From NCBI RefSeq assembly GCF_900188275.1, contig NZ_FZNY01000012.1, positions 59,161 to 123,160 of the forward strand: a stretch of 64,000 bases of DNA, in the 5' to 3' direction. Numbering within the stretch: position 1 is the stretch's first letter; every line of letters starts with the position of its first letter. The DNA is from Dokdonia pacifica (GTDB taxonomy: Bacteria; Bacteroidota; Bacteroidia; Flavobacteriales; Flavobacteriaceae). The position numbers and the translations under genes were made by a program. The notes under the pieces are model-generated. The model was not told where the DNA came from, made no database searches, and worked only from the letters and a program-made list of their open reading frames with translations. Shown one piece after another: positions 50,434 to 59,401 of this stretch.

Positions 50434-50568
50434 ATGTTAGAAAAATTTAGAAATCAAGAAGTCCAAAAACCACAAGCTATTTACGGTGGAAAAGATATTG
50501 TCATTGAAGATGATGTTATATTATTAAAAGCAGACATTGTTGTAGATGATATCATTGATGGTGCGTAA
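50434..50568 (+). CDS. Tandem small peptide 2 (IYGGK type)
   Basis: 44 residues from ATG 50434: MLEKFRNQEVQKPQAIYGGK, then DIVIEDDVILLKADIVVDD and IIDGA. An in-frame ATG at 50365 overlaps the first peptide gene and is rejected. Differs from peptide 1 by one extra Leu and three substitutions. Followed by a terminator at 50628. The pair is the product of a recent tandem duplication with the leader region kept (both have AAGTTATG or AAAGTTATG before the start). Confidence 0.65.
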   Translation: MLEKFRNQEVQKPQAIYGGKDIVIEDDVILLKADIVVDDIIDGA

Positions 50569-50627
50569 GTATTTAAAAATATGTACAAGAATAGAATGTA
50601 ATTATATTTTATCTCTGTTGTATTTCA

Positions 50628-50667
50628 AGCCCTCTAAAAAATTTAATTTTAGAGGGTTCTTTTTTAA
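50628..50667 (+). terminator. Terminator after tandem peptides
   Basis: CCCTCTAAAA / TTTTAGAGGG then TTCTTTTTT. Confidence 0.8.
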
Positions 50668-50736
50668 TCCTCTTTTCTATCTTCTTAAGAATCCCTATTT
50701 TTAAAAAGTGAAGAAACTAAACCCTTCACTATAATT

Positions 50737-52443
50737 ATGAAATACACCATCGCATCCCTTTGCACCCTTCTATTCCTTATTACAAGCTGTAAAACAGAAG
50801 CTCCTCAAGAAAAAAGAGAAATTAAACGCGGACTCATTACCCAAAAAGCCATGGTCGTTTCTGCCCGTGAAGAGGCTTCAAAAATTGGATCTATGATAAT
50901 GGAACAAGGTGGTAATGCTTTTGATGCTATGGTAGCTACCGAAATGGCACTTGCCGTTACTTATCCCTATGCAGGCAACTTAGGCGGTGGAGGTTTTATG
51001 GTATACAGAACCAATGATGGAGCCATAGGTGCATTAGATTATCGTGAGAAAGCGCCGGGTGCAGCAGATAAAGATATGTACTTAGATGAAGAAGGCAATG
51101 TCATTCCAAACCTTAGCACAGAAGGTGCCATGGCAGTGGGTGTACCTGGAACTATTTCTGGCATCTTTGCTGCCCATGAAAAATTTGGTACCATGCCTAT
51201 AGATAAATTATTACAGCCTGTAGTAGACTTGGCAAGAAACGGATATATCGTTACAGAAAAACAAGCAGGACGTTTTGAAAAATATAGTGAAGTCTTTAAC
51301 CGTGTAAATGGTGATAGTACAATGCTATATAGCACCGCTTTCGCGAAAGCGGAAACCGTAAAAAACCCTGCACTTGCTGCAACTTTAGAACGTATCATCG
51401 CAAACGGTAAAGCCGAATTTTATGGGGGAGAAACTGGACAGAAAATGGTACAATACCTCCAAGACAAAGGAGGAATTATGACCGTAGACGACCTAAAAGC
51501 CTATGAAGCACAATGGCGTACACCTGTCACCTTTGAATATGACAACCTAAAAATTGTTTCTATGAGTCCGCCGTCTAGTGGAGGGGTTTGTCTAGCACAA
51601 ATTATGGAAATGATAGAGCCCTATGATGTCTCACAATATGGACACAATTCAGAAAAAGCCATTCAAGTGATCACCGAAGCAGAACGCCGTGCATATGCAG
51701 ATCGTAGTTTTTATTTAGGAGATCCTGACTTTGTAGATATTCCTATTGAAACTTTAATCTCTGACGATTATAGTAAAAACCGAATGGATACCTTCTCTTG
51801 GGACAAAGCAACCCCTTCCAGTGAAATTAATCACAGTGACTTACCGGGTTACGAAAGTATGGAAACCACCCACTACTCTATTGTAGATCAATTTGGAAAT
51901 GCTATTGCCGTAACAACAACACTCAATGGTGCTTTTGGTTCTAAATTATATGTAGATGAACTTGGTTTCTTTTTAAATAATGAAATGGATGATTTCTCTT
52001 CAAAACCCGGTGTTCCTAATATGTTTGGATTATTAGGTGCCAAAGCCAATGAGATTGCTCCCGGAAAACGTATGCTATCTAGTATGACGCCTACATTAGT
52101 AGAAAAAGATGGAGAATTTTGGATGACGGTAGGAACACCTGGAGGTTCTACAATTATTACATCGGTTTTACAAACCATTTTGAACGTACACGAATTTGAT
52201 ATGGGAATGCAAGAAGCGGTAAATGCCCCTCGCTTCCATCACCAGTGGTTACCAGATATCGTAATGTTTGAACCAAATAGCTTTGATGCTACATTACTCG
52301 AAAACTTAAAAAACAAAGGATACAATCCTAATGAAGATGTATCACCTGTGATTGGAAAAGTAGATGGTATTCTCGTCCTACCTGATGGTACCTTAGAAGG
52401 AGGCGCCGATCGTCGTGGTGATGATACTGCGGTTGGGTTTTAA
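50737..52443 (+). CDS. ggt: Gamma-glutamyltransferase lipoprotein
   Basis: 568 residues. Lipoprotein signal (LCTLLFLITSCK). MVVSAREEASKIGSMIMEQG and GNAFDAMVATEMALAVTYP, GNLGGGGFM, then the autoproteolysis site METTHYSIVDQFGNAIAVTT with the catalytic Thr near 379, and GKRMLSSMTPTLV, TVGTPGGSTIIT. Cleaves the gamma-glutamyl bond of glutathione in the periplasm. The iterated palindrome at 51335-51352 is read as TAFAKAET in the large subunit. Confidence 0.92.
   Translation: MKYTIASLCTLLFLITSCKTEAPQEKREIKRGLITQKAMVVSAREEASKIGSMIMEQGGNAFDAMVATEMALAVTYPYAGNLGGGGFMVYRTNDGAIGALDYREKAPGAADKDMYLDEEGNVIPNLSTEGAMAVGVPGTISGIFAAHEKFGTMPIDKLLQPVVDLARNGYIVTEKQAGRFEKYSEVFNRVNGDSTMLYSTAFAKAETVKNPALAATLERIIANGKAEFYGGETGQKMVQYLQDKGGIMTVDDLKAYEAQWRTPVTFEYDNLKIVSMSPPSSGGVCLAQIMEMIEPYDVSQYGHNSEKAIQVITEAERRAYADRSFYLGDPDFVDIPIETLISDDYSKNRMDTFSWDKATPSSEINHSDLPGYESMETTHYSIVDQFGNAIAVTTTLNGAFGSKLYVDELGFFLNNEMDDFSSKPGVPNMFGLLGAKANEIAPGKRMLSSMTPTLVEKDGEFWMTVGTPGGSTIITSVLQTILNVHEFDMGMQEAVNAPRFHHQWLPDIVMFEPNSFDATLLENLKNKGYNPNEDVSPVIGKVDGILVLPDGTLEGGADRRGDDTAVGF
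51335..51352. repeat. Iterated palindrome inside ggt
   Basis: 18-bp perfect palindrome; encodes (T)AFAKAE, the same reading frame as in the MuiA-like signal peptide. Confidence 0.9.
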
Positions 52444-52445
52444 CT

Positions 52446-52862
52446 TTATACCTCGGTTAATAAACGTATATTTTCTACATATATATCAATGGTAGGTTTT
52501 ACTTCAAAAACTTCTCCGTCTTCCCATACGATATAATAAAGATCATATGTTTTTTTTAGTTTAGAAGAGCGATACTCATAAGTATAAGTAACATTATATT
52601 GTTGTCCTTTACGTTTTATTTTTCTGTGATTAGAAAGCTCTTTTTTTCCTTTTACGTTTTTTGACTTTACAGTTACATAAAATAAATAGTCATCAGTAGA
52701 TGCAAGCATTGTAATACCTTCTCTCAATAAAAATTCTGAGGCTTCTATTGGCACAGAACTTTTAGTAATCTTTACACTCTTAGTTGTATCCTTATAAGGT
52801 GAGGTAAATGATGCAAGCATAATTGCTAAAATGGGTATTATTACTTTAATTTTTACAAACAT
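52446..52862 (-). CDS. Secreted protein of unknown function
   Basis: 138 residues with an N-terminal hydrophobic signal (IIPILAIMLASFTSPY). The rest is basic and beta-rich (YLFYVTVKSKNVKGKKELSN, YNVTYTYEYRSSKLKKTYDL). No family recognised. Convergent with ggt (2-base gap). Confidence 0.55.
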   Translation of the reverse strand: MFVKIKVIIPILAIMLASFTSPYKDTTKSVKITKSSVPIEASEFLLREGITMLASTDDYLFYVTVKSKNVKGKKELSNHRKIKRKGQQYNVTYTYEYRSSKLKKTYDLYYIVWEDGEVFEVKPTIDIYVENIRLLTEV

Positions 52863-52959
52863 TATTTTCTTTTATATATTTTAATAAATATACATCTTAA
52901 TTAAATACAATATGAACTTCGTTATTGACCACATATCAAACCTATAAAATATACCTTCA

Positions 52960-53949
52960 CTACATCTTATAATTCCCAGTAGCATATGATGCTACAATAC
53001 TACTATTGGGTGTCTTACAATTTCTAGGGAAATCAAAAAAGTACATACACGCAGGAAGACCATTTTCAAAAGTAACGCGTACACTCCCCTTACTACTTCC
53101 AAACATACTACTATAGGAATAATTTGCAGTCATTTCTCGAGGTCTAGACTGACCATCTCTTGCGGTCACTCTTACACCATTTACACTATTAGTAACATAT
53201 TTATTCATCGCCCAAGTTTTACTTTGATTAGCAACAAGATCATTAAGTAACTTCGTATAGTTTTGATTTCCTGTTGGACCTCCAGAATTCTTCACTTTTT
53301 GATACATACTTTGACTCGTAAGTCGTGTGGGTTTGGTTTGTAATGCAAACGCTTTTAAATTCTTTTCAAATAATTCAAGAACCGCTCCCTTACATCCATT
53401 CAAACGAAAGAACTGCTGCATATCTGCTTTTAAACCTTTTATTTTATGAATTTTATCTACCGAATTCCCAATAGCATTTTCATCAAATAATATCCCAAAT
53501 TCTGCTCCAGCAACATCAAGGGCAACTTGACTTACAAATTTTTCTTTCGCATTGTACAAACCAGGTTTAGCAAACAAACCGCTTTCTACTTCCGTCCAAC
53601 CAACACAAGTTCTGCTCACTTCATTACCATAAAAATCTTTCTCAACCATCCACTCATTACATCTATCTACCATAATTGGCACTTTATTTTCAGGTAAGTA
53701 AGATGCACACTGTCCACCATACGCCTTTAAATAACTATCAAAAATATTTACGAAATCAGCACTATTTCTAGTAATCTTTATGTGTTCAAAATGCCCCCTG
53801 TAGATATAATCATAAAACTCAGCATAATAGAGTCCTTGTGTATTGAGTTCATTATTTTGAGCTGCAAGATTTTGAAAGGATAGACTATACGTACATACAA
53901 TCAAACCTATGACAATGATTCTTTTTTTAGTATTTTTAAAAAAACGCAT
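52960..53949 (-). CDS. Secreted protein of unknown function
   Basis: 329 residues; hydrophobic N-terminus then a signal cleavage near FQNLAAQN. Contains several Cys (QCASYLPENK, RTCVGWTEVESGLFAKPG, LNGCKGAVLELFEKN, RNCKTPN), suggesting disulfides in an extracytoplasmic protein. C-terminal YSYSSMFGSSKGSVRVTFEN is beta-rich. No family recognised. Confidence 0.6.
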   Translation of the reverse strand: MRFFKNTKKRIIVIGLIVCTYSLSFQNLAAQNNELNTQGLYYAEFYDYIYRGHFEHIKITRNSADFVNIFDSYLKAYGGQCASYLPENKVPIMVDRCNEWMVEKDFYGNEVSRTCVGWTEVESGLFAKPGLYNAKEKFVSQVALDVAGAEFGILFDENAIGNSVDKIHKIKGLKADMQQFFRLNGCKGAVLELFEKNLKAFALQTKPTRLTSQSMYQKVKNSGGPTGNQNYTKLLNDLVANQSKTWAMNKYVTNSVNGVRVTARDGQSRPREMTANYSYSSMFGSSKGSVRVTFENGLPACMYFFDFPRNCKTPNSSIVASYATGNYKM

Positions 53950-54069
53950 ATCCCAAATGATTTAAATTACTAATTATAAGATAAATATACATTACTAAAA
54001 ACAAATTAATAAGTGATTGAGTAATGTATTGAAAACAAATTGTACCAAAATCACTCAATTTAAAATAAA

Positions 54070-54741
54070 ATGAACTTCGTTCCAGATCTCATCTCACAAC
54101 TCAAAGTAATAGCAAACTCAACACTTGCTATAGAGATGAAAATTTATATGAGAAATCGGTATGCATTTTTTGGTGTCAAAGCCCCCGAACGAAAAGCCAT
54201 TTTAAAAGAAATCGTAAACACATACAAACCACAATTAGACAGACCAACAGTCATTCAAATTGTAAAAGAACTTTACAAATACCCAGAACGCGAACTCCAC
54301 TACTGCGCTGTCGAACTTACAACTCGATTTCTCAAAAAGAAATTCCATAAAGAAGATATTTCTTTTATCGAACATCTTATCACTACACATTCGTGGTGGG
54401 ATACGGTAGACATGATTGCCAAACATCACCTAGGAGATTATTTAAAATTATTCCCAGAAGAAACCTCTAAAGTGATTCAAAACTATAGCAACACAGATCA
54501 TATGTGGCTCAATAGAAGTGCTATTCTCTTTCAATTAGACTATAAAGAACAAACGAATAAAGAACTCCTATTTCAGTTATGTTTAAAACACAAAGACACT
54601 GGCGAGTTCTTTATCAATAAAGCCATTGGTTGGGCATTACGAGAATATGGAAAAACAAACCCGCAAGCAGTGATTGCATTTGTCTCTGCCAATTGTCTAG
54701 CCCCTTTAAGTGAGCGGGAAGCAATTAGAAAACTACAATAA
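54070..54741 (+). CDS. AlkD-like DNA alkylation repair protein
   Basis: 223 residues of HEAT-like repeats. MRNRYAFFGVKAPERKAILK, ELHYCAVELTTRFLKKKFHK, HSWWDTVDMIAKHHLGDYLK and NRSAILFQLDYKEQTNKELL. WWDTVD is the AlkD catalytic region (Trp and Asp), which excises positively charged alkyl bases. Family assignment is firm, activity inferred. Confidence 0.88.
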   Translation: MNFVPDLISQLKVIANSTLAIEMKIYMRNRYAFFGVKAPERKAILKEIVNTYKPQLDRPTVIQIVKELYKYPERELHYCAVELTTRFLKKKFHKEDISFIEHLITTHSWWDTVDMIAKHHLGDYLKLFPEETSKVIQNYSNTDHMWLNRSAILFQLDYKEQTNKELLFQLCLKHKDTGEFFINKAIGWALREYGKTNPQAVIAFVSANCLAPLSEREAIRKLQ

Positions 54742-54962
54742 GCACCCAACATAACCTTTTAAAATTCAGATTATTACACTATTTATCTTACGAGATATAA
54801 GCCTTTCTTATATTTTTACCGACAAATCATAAGCAATTAACAATCAATACTTTATATTAACATCAAATCATTTTAATTATAGTTCAATCTTACTATCTTA
54901 ATGAGGTAATTAACTACATATCAAATATTTAAAATTAATTATTAATCATTAAATTTTATACT

Positions 54963-55142
54963 ATGTTAAAGAAAATTGGAAACCTCGGAGAATCATTATC
55001 TAAAGATGCACAAAGAGAAGTAAACGGAGGAATGTTAAGAGAAGATACTTGTAATAATCCGTACATCAATGAAGGCGGACCTTGTGACCAAGGATATTAC
55101 CCACATCCAATATATGGACATTGTGTTTGCTGTGCCTACTAA
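54963..55142 (+). CDS. Double-glycine-leader peptide 6 (isolated copy)
   Basis: 59 residues: leader MLKKIGNLGESLSKDAQREV then NGG, mature part MLREDTCNNPYINEGGPCDQ ending YGHCVCCAY. The leader matches those at 945-2042 (LKK-x-x-NLG/KG and REVNGG versus KEVNGG), and GHCVCC echoes GHCSCP of the array peptides. Five cysteines. Upstream DNA (54742-54962) is AT-rich without the pseudoknot motif. A terminator follows at 55163. Probably exported by the same class of transporter. Confidence 0.82.
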   Translation: MLKKIGNLGESLSKDAQREVNGGMLREDTCNNPYINEGGPCDQGYYPHPIYGHCVCCAY

Positions 55143-55162
55143 TAGATACACAAACTCATAAC

Positions 55163-55198
55163 AAAAAGAGGCTATTCTATATAAGGTAGCCTCTTTTT
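55163..55198 (+). terminator. Terminator after leader peptide 6
   Basis: AAAAAGAGGCTA / TAGCCTCTTTTT with a 12-nt loop. Confidence 0.8.
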
Positions 55199-55866
55199 AT
55201 TTAATAGGACTCAGATATACGTTTTCAAAGAGTATGGCGACGTAGAAGTTTATACTGAGCATAGTCGAAGTACAAAATCGAGCCTGCGAGATTCACGACC
55301 AAAGGGAGAGTGAAACGTTAAATCGAGCTTGCGAGATTCACGACCAGAGGGAGAGCAAAGCGCTAAATCGAGCCTGCGAGATTCACGACCAGAGGGAGAG
55401 CAAAGTGTTAAAGCATAATTATATAGAATTTATACTGAGTACAGTTTAATTACTAAAGTCCAAATTATAACCCGTTGTGCATTTAGATATTCAATACGCT
55501 AATTTTCTAGTGAAATTTTTAGTTTTACCTCAATCCTAAAGGAAGAACTAAAAATTTCGTCGATATTCCCTTTAGGGTTAGGGAAAAATCGATGAAATTA
55601 CTCAAAATGCGCAAAAGGTTAATTATTATAGAATCTATACTGAGCGTGGCTGAAGTACAAAACATATACATCTTGCATCACATTCTTAACTTCCTTATAT
55701 TTAAGAACCATAACTACATCATTCGTAAAGTGTAAGTATACATCTTCAAAACTGCAACTTTACATTTCGCTTAAAGTGAGTATTTTATAAAAATTATAGT
55801 ATTTTTATTATGCATGCATAGTATTTTTATGTATATTTACAACGATTTCGAACCTAATCATCCCTA
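55199..55866. other. Repeat-rich gene-free region
   Basis: No gene supported. Holds three 45-bp direct repeats (55275-55409), dispersed ACTGAGC-type copies near 55254, 55435 and 55637, and a 55542-55590 inverted pattern (AACTAAAAATTTCGTCGATA versus GGGAAAAATCGATGAAATT). TATATTTA at 55830-55837, just before the MarR gene, is one base off a TAnnTTTG box. Confidence 0.6.
55275..55409. repeat. Three 45-bp tandem repeats
   Basis: Units 55275-55319, 55320-55364, 55365-55409, each AAATCGAGCYTGCGAGATTC then ACGACCARAGGGAGAG and a variable end (TGAAACGTT, CAAAGCGCT, CAAAGTGTT). Related single copies occur at 46190-46230 and 16102-16141, so this element also exists dispersed and joined to the iterated palindrome. 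Confidence 0.85.
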
Positions 55867-56322
55867 ATGAGAGATAAAACCATAGATTTTTGTTTGCGAT
55901 ATACTTGGCAAGCTGTTATTAAAATGTATAACGAACAAGCATCAAAGTATGATGCTACCATGGCACACGCTTTTGCTTTATTAAGTATAGACCCTGAAGA
56001 AGGAACTCCTTCTACAGCGTTAGGTCCGCGTATGGGTATGGAAGCTACTTCCCTATCCCGTACACTTAAAACCATGGAAGATAAGAATCTCATTGTACGT
56101 AAACCTAATCCAGCCGATGGGAGAAGTGTTTTAATATACCTCACAGAAGATGGACAACGCAAACGTCAATATGCAAAAGACCACGTACTTCAATTTAACG
56201 ATACCATACGAGAAAATGTATCTGAAGAAGAAATCCTAGGTTTTTATAAGGTAATCGAAACTATAAACGACTTAGTACAGAATAAGAAAATATTTAATCA
56301 AGAAGAAACGATTCATAAATAA
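55867..56322 (+). CDS. MarR-family transcriptional regulator
   Basis: 151 residues. Winged helix with recognition region ALGPRMGMEATSLSRTLKTM and wing LIVRKPNPADGRSVLIYLTE (the D-x-R-S pattern of MarR). It starts the beta-oxidation cluster and its stop codon overlaps the start of the next gene by one base (TAATG), so it most likely controls these genes in answer to an acyl-CoA or fatty acid. Confidence 0.9.
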   Translation: MRDKTIDFCLRYTWQAVIKMYNEQASKYDATMAHAFALLSIDPEEGTPSTALGPRMGMEATSLSRTLKTMEDKNLIVRKPNPADGRSVLIYLTEDGQRKRQYAKDHVLQFNDTIRENVSEEEILGFYKVIETINDLVQNKKIFNQEETIHK

Positions 56323-58730
56323 TGGCAAAACGTATAATAAGAAAAGTCGCTGTAATTGGTAGTGGTATTATGGGAAGCGGTATCGCTTGTCATTTTGCTA
56401 ATATTGGTGTAGATGTACTGCTACTAGACATCGTACCACGCGAATTAAACGACAAAGAAAAAGCAAAAGGACTCACATTAGAGGATAAAGTGGTTCGTAA
56501 CCGCATGGTAAACGATTCCTTAAAAGCAGCTTTAAAAAGCAAGCCCTCTCCTATTTATAGCCAAGCTTTTGCAAAACGTATCACTACAGGAAACCTAGAA
56601 GATGATATTGCAAAGGTAAAAGATGTAGATTGGATCATCGAGGTAGTTGTAGAGCGTCTAGATATCAAACAACAAGTTTTTGAAAACCTAGAAAAACACA
56701 GAACTCCTGGTACACTTATTACGTCAAACACTTCAGGGATTCCTATTCAGTTTATGAATGAAGGACGTAGTGAGGATTTCCAGAAGCATTTTTGCGGAAC
56801 ACACTTCTTCAATCCAGCACGTTACTTAAAGTTATTTGAAATCATTCCAGGTCCCAAGACAGATCAAGGCGTATTAGATTTCTTAAATAATTACGGAGAG
56901 CAGTACTTAGGAAAAACATCGGTTGTTGCAAAAGACACGCCTGCCTTTATTGGAAACCGTATCGGTATCTTCTCTATCATGAGTTTATTCCATACTGTAA
57001 AAGAAATGGGATTAACCATAGAAGAAGTAGACAAATTAACAGGACCCGTTATTGGACGTCCTAAGTCGGCTACCTTCCGTACTGTAGATGTTGTAGGATT
57101 AGATACACTCGTACACGTAGCCAACGGAATCGCTCAAAACTGTAAAGACGATGAGCGCAAAGAACTCTTTGATTTGCCAGATTTCATCAATACCATGATG
57201 GAAAATAAATGGTTAGGATCCAAAACAGGACAAGGGTTTTATAAAAAGACAAAAAACGCCGAAGGGAAAACAGAAATCCTTTCGTTAGATTTAGATACCC
57301 TAGAATACCGCGCTAATAAACGTGCAAAATTTGCAACACTTGAACTTACAAAAACCATCGACAATGTAGCCGATCGTTTTAAAGTATTAGCAGGTGGAAA
57401 AGATAAAGCGGGTGAATTTTACCGCAAGTCATTTGCACACCTATTCGCTTATGTACAAAACCGTATCCCAGAAATCACTGACGAGCTTTATAAGATCGAT
57501 GATGCTATGAAAGCTGGTTTTGGATGGGAACACGGACCTTTCCAAATTTGGGATGCTATTGGTGTAGAAAAAGGAATCGAGCTCATGAAAGCAGAAGGTC
57601 TTGACGTTGCCACTTGGGTAACAGATATGATCGCTTCAGGAAGCACATCTTTCTATACTGTAGACAATGGAGCTACTCATTTTTATGATATCCCATCTAA
57701 AAAGCAAACCAAAGTACCAGGACAAGATGCCTTTATTATTCTAGATAACATCAGAAAACAAACCGAAGTTTATAAAAACTCTGGTGTTTCTGTTCAAGAT
57801 TTAGGAGATGGGATCTTAAATGTTGAGTTCCGTAGTAAGATGAATACCATTGGAGGTGATGTATTAGCTGGACTAAATAAAGCCATTGATATTGCTGAGA
57901 AAGACTTTGCAGGACTCGTTGTAGGAAACCAAGGAGCCAATTTCTCTGTTGGAGCCAATATTGGAATGATTTTTATGATGGCTGTAGAGCAAGAATATGA
58001 TGAGCTCAATATGGCGATCAAATATTTCCAAGATACCATGATGCGTATGCGTTACTCAGCCATCCCAACCATTTCTGCCGCACACGGTATGACTTTAGGA
58101 GGAGGATGTGAGTTATCACTTCACGCAGATAAAGTAGTCGCTGCTGCCGAATCCTATATCGGACTCGTAGAGTTTGGTGTGGGTGTGATTCCTGGTGGTG
58201 GAGGTTCTAAAGAGATGGCATTACGCGCCTCAGACACCTTCAAAAAAGGAGATGTAGAGCTTAATGTATTACAAGAAAACTTCTTGACCATTGGTATGGC
58301 CAAAGTATCTACATCGGCATATGAAGCCTTTGATACTGGTATCCTACAAAAAGGAAAAGATATTGTTGTTGTCAATAAAGATCGTCAGATTGCCACGGCA
58401 AAAGCCCACGCAAAATTGATGGCAGATGCAGGATACACACAACCTGTAAAACGTAATGACGTCCTAGTATTAGGAAAGCAAGCCTTAGGAATGTTCTTAG
58501 TAGGAACAGACAGTATGGAAGCAAGTCACTATATCTCAGAGCACGATAAGAAAATAGCAAACAAACTAGCCTATGTGATGGCTGGAGGAGACCTTTCAGA
58601 ACCTACCAAAGTATCAGAACAATACTTATTGGATCTAGAACGTGAAGCTTTCTTATCACTCACAACAGAACGCAAAACCCTAGAACGTATCGAGCATATG
58701 TTAAAAAGAGGGAAACCGTTGAGAAACTAA
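56322..58730 (+). CDS. 3-hydroxyacyl-CoA dehydrogenase / enoyl-CoA hydratase (FadB-like bifunctional)
   Basis: 802 residues. The N-terminal dehydrogenase has the NAD loop VAVIGSGIMGSGIACHFANI and FFNPARYLKLFEIIPGPKT, with a second helical domain (DKLTGPVIGRPKSATFRTVD). The C-terminal 400 residues are a crotonase-like domain (GLVVGNQGANFSVGANIGMI, GGGCELSLHADKVVAAAESY, FGVGVIPGGGGSKEMALRAS). The order dehydrogenase-then-hydratase is the reverse of E. coli FadB and typical of Bacteroidota. It oxidises and hydrates fatty acyl-CoA. Confidence 0.92.
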   Translation: MAKRIIRKVAVIGSGIMGSGIACHFANIGVDVLLLDIVPRELNDKEKAKGLTLEDKVVRNRMVNDSLKAALKSKPSPIYSQAFAKRITTGNLEDDIAKVKDVDWIIEVVVERLDIKQQVFENLEKHRTPGTLITSNTSGIPIQFMNEGRSEDFQKHFCGTHFFNPARYLKLFEIIPGPKTDQGVLDFLNNYGEQYLGKTSVVAKDTPAFIGNRIGIFSIMSLFHTVKEMGLTIEEVDKLTGPVIGRPKSATFRTVDVVGLDTLVHVANGIAQNCKDDERKELFDLPDFINTMMENKWLGSKTGQGFYKKTKNAEGKTEILSLDLDTLEYRANKRAKFATLELTKTIDNVADRFKVLAGGKDKAGEFYRKSFAHLFAYVQNRIPEITDELYKIDDAMKAGFGWEHGPFQIWDAIGVEKGIELMKAEGLDVATWVTDMIASGSTSFYTVDNGATHFYDIPSKKQTKVPGQDAFIILDNIRKQTEVYKNSGVSVQDLGDGILNVEFRSKMNTIGGDVLAGLNKAIDIAEKDFAGLVVGNQGANFSVGANIGMIFMMAVEQEYDELNMAIKYFQDTMMRMRYSAIPTISAAHGMTLGGGCELSLHADKVVAAAESYIGLVEFGVGVIPGGGGSKEMALRASDTFKKGDVELNVLQENFLTIGMAKVSTSAYEAFDTGILQKGKDIVVVNKDRQIATAKAHAKLMADAGYTQPVKRNDVLVLGKQALGMFLVGTDSMEASHYISEHDKKIANKLAYVMAGGDLSEPTKVSEQYLLDLEREAFLSLTTERKTLERIEHMLKRGKPLRN

Positions 58731-58737
58731 TTTTTTT

Positions 58738-58753
58738 CGCTTTCGCGAAAGCG
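58738..58753. repeat. Iterated palindrome, intergenic copy
   Basis: 16-bp perfect palindrome 7 bases after the FadB-like stop. Confidence 0.9.
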
Positions 58754-58800
58754 TATAAAAGAAACAAGAATCAAGAGTCAAGACTAAAATAAATGAAAAA

Positions 58801-59036
58801 GACGTAAGATTTGATTGCTGCGCAATCTGACGTAAGACATAAGACTAAAACAAATACATCTTACGCCCTAAGTCAACGAGCAAAGCGAGTTAGTCGTAAG
58901 TCTATTAAGAAATATAATATAAAAGATGTGAGATTTGATTGCTGCGCAATCTGACATAAGACATAAGACTAAAACAAATACGTCTTACGTCCTAAATCAA
59001 CGAGCAAAGCGAGTTAGTCTTAAGTCTATTAAGAAA
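58801..59036. repeat. Two 112-bp direct repeats flanking the four-helix gene's 5' side
   Basis: Copies 58801-58912 and 58925-59036 differ at a handful of bases. Each has a hairpin GATTGC-TGC-GCAATC near its start, then CTTACG(C/T)CCTAA(G/A)TCAACGAGCA and AAGCGAGTTAGTC-TAAGTCTATTAAG. A shorter relative (GTCCTACGTCACTAAGCGTA..., 59402-59460) lies at the 3' side of the gene. Confidence 0.8.
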
Positions 59037-59044
59037 ATCAGAAC

Positions 59045-59401
59045 ATGGCTGCAAGGCATAACTTTAGAAAACTAAATATCTGGCGTGAAGGCATCGAACT
59101 CGCAAAGGATACATATAGTTTTACTAAAAAATTTCCAAAGTCAGAAACATATGGTTTATCAAGTCAATTACAAAGATGTGCCATTTCTGTTTCTTCAAAT
59201 ATTGCCGAAGGAACTGCAAGAGGAACCGACAAGCATTTTAAGCACTATTTAGAAACAGCTTTAGGAAGTGCATTTGAATGGGAAACACAATTGATTATAG
59301 CTTTTGAAATAGAATACATTTCTGAAGATATATTTAAAAAATTAGAAAAGAAAATACAATCTATTCAGGGTATGATTACCCGTTTTATGGAAGCACTTTA
59401 G
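59045..59401 (+). CDS. S23/IVS four-helix-bundle protein
   Basis: 118 residues. RKLNIWREGIELAKDTYSFT, LSSQLQRCAISVSSNIAEGT and FKHYLETALGSAFEWETQLI match the four-helix-bundle family (23S rRNA intervening-sequence protein; also related to the DGR accessory protein Avd). It sits between two beta-oxidation genes, flanked by repeats on both sides, and has no metabolic link to them; it looks like an insertion. No reverse transcriptase is visible. Function unknown; the protein forms pentamers in known cases. Confidence 0.85.
   Translation: MAARHNFRKLNIWREGIELAKDTYSFTKKFPKSETYGLSSQLQRCAISVSSNIAEGTARGTDKHFKHYLETALGSAFEWETQLIIAFEIEYISEDIFKKLEKKIQSIQGMITRFMEAL

Larger units (their letters stand above)
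58731..59044. other. Repeat-filled gap inside the beta-oxidation cluster
   Basis: No gene. Contains an iterated palindrome (58738-58753), then two 112-bp direct repeats at 58801-58912 and 58925-59036. Confidence 0.75.

Noticed and set aside
55275..55409. CRISPR array or coding repeat protein
   Set aside because: Units are contiguous with no spacers; the open frame is broken by a stop in unit 1 and has no start codon.
58801..59036. CRISPR array
   Set aside because: Only two units of 112 bp with no short regular repeat-spacer pattern and no cas genes.
59045..59401. A diversity-generating retroelement (Avd-like four-helix protein)
   Set aside because: No reverse transcriptase, no template/variable repeat pair with A-to-N changes in view; the S23 family is widespread without DGRs.
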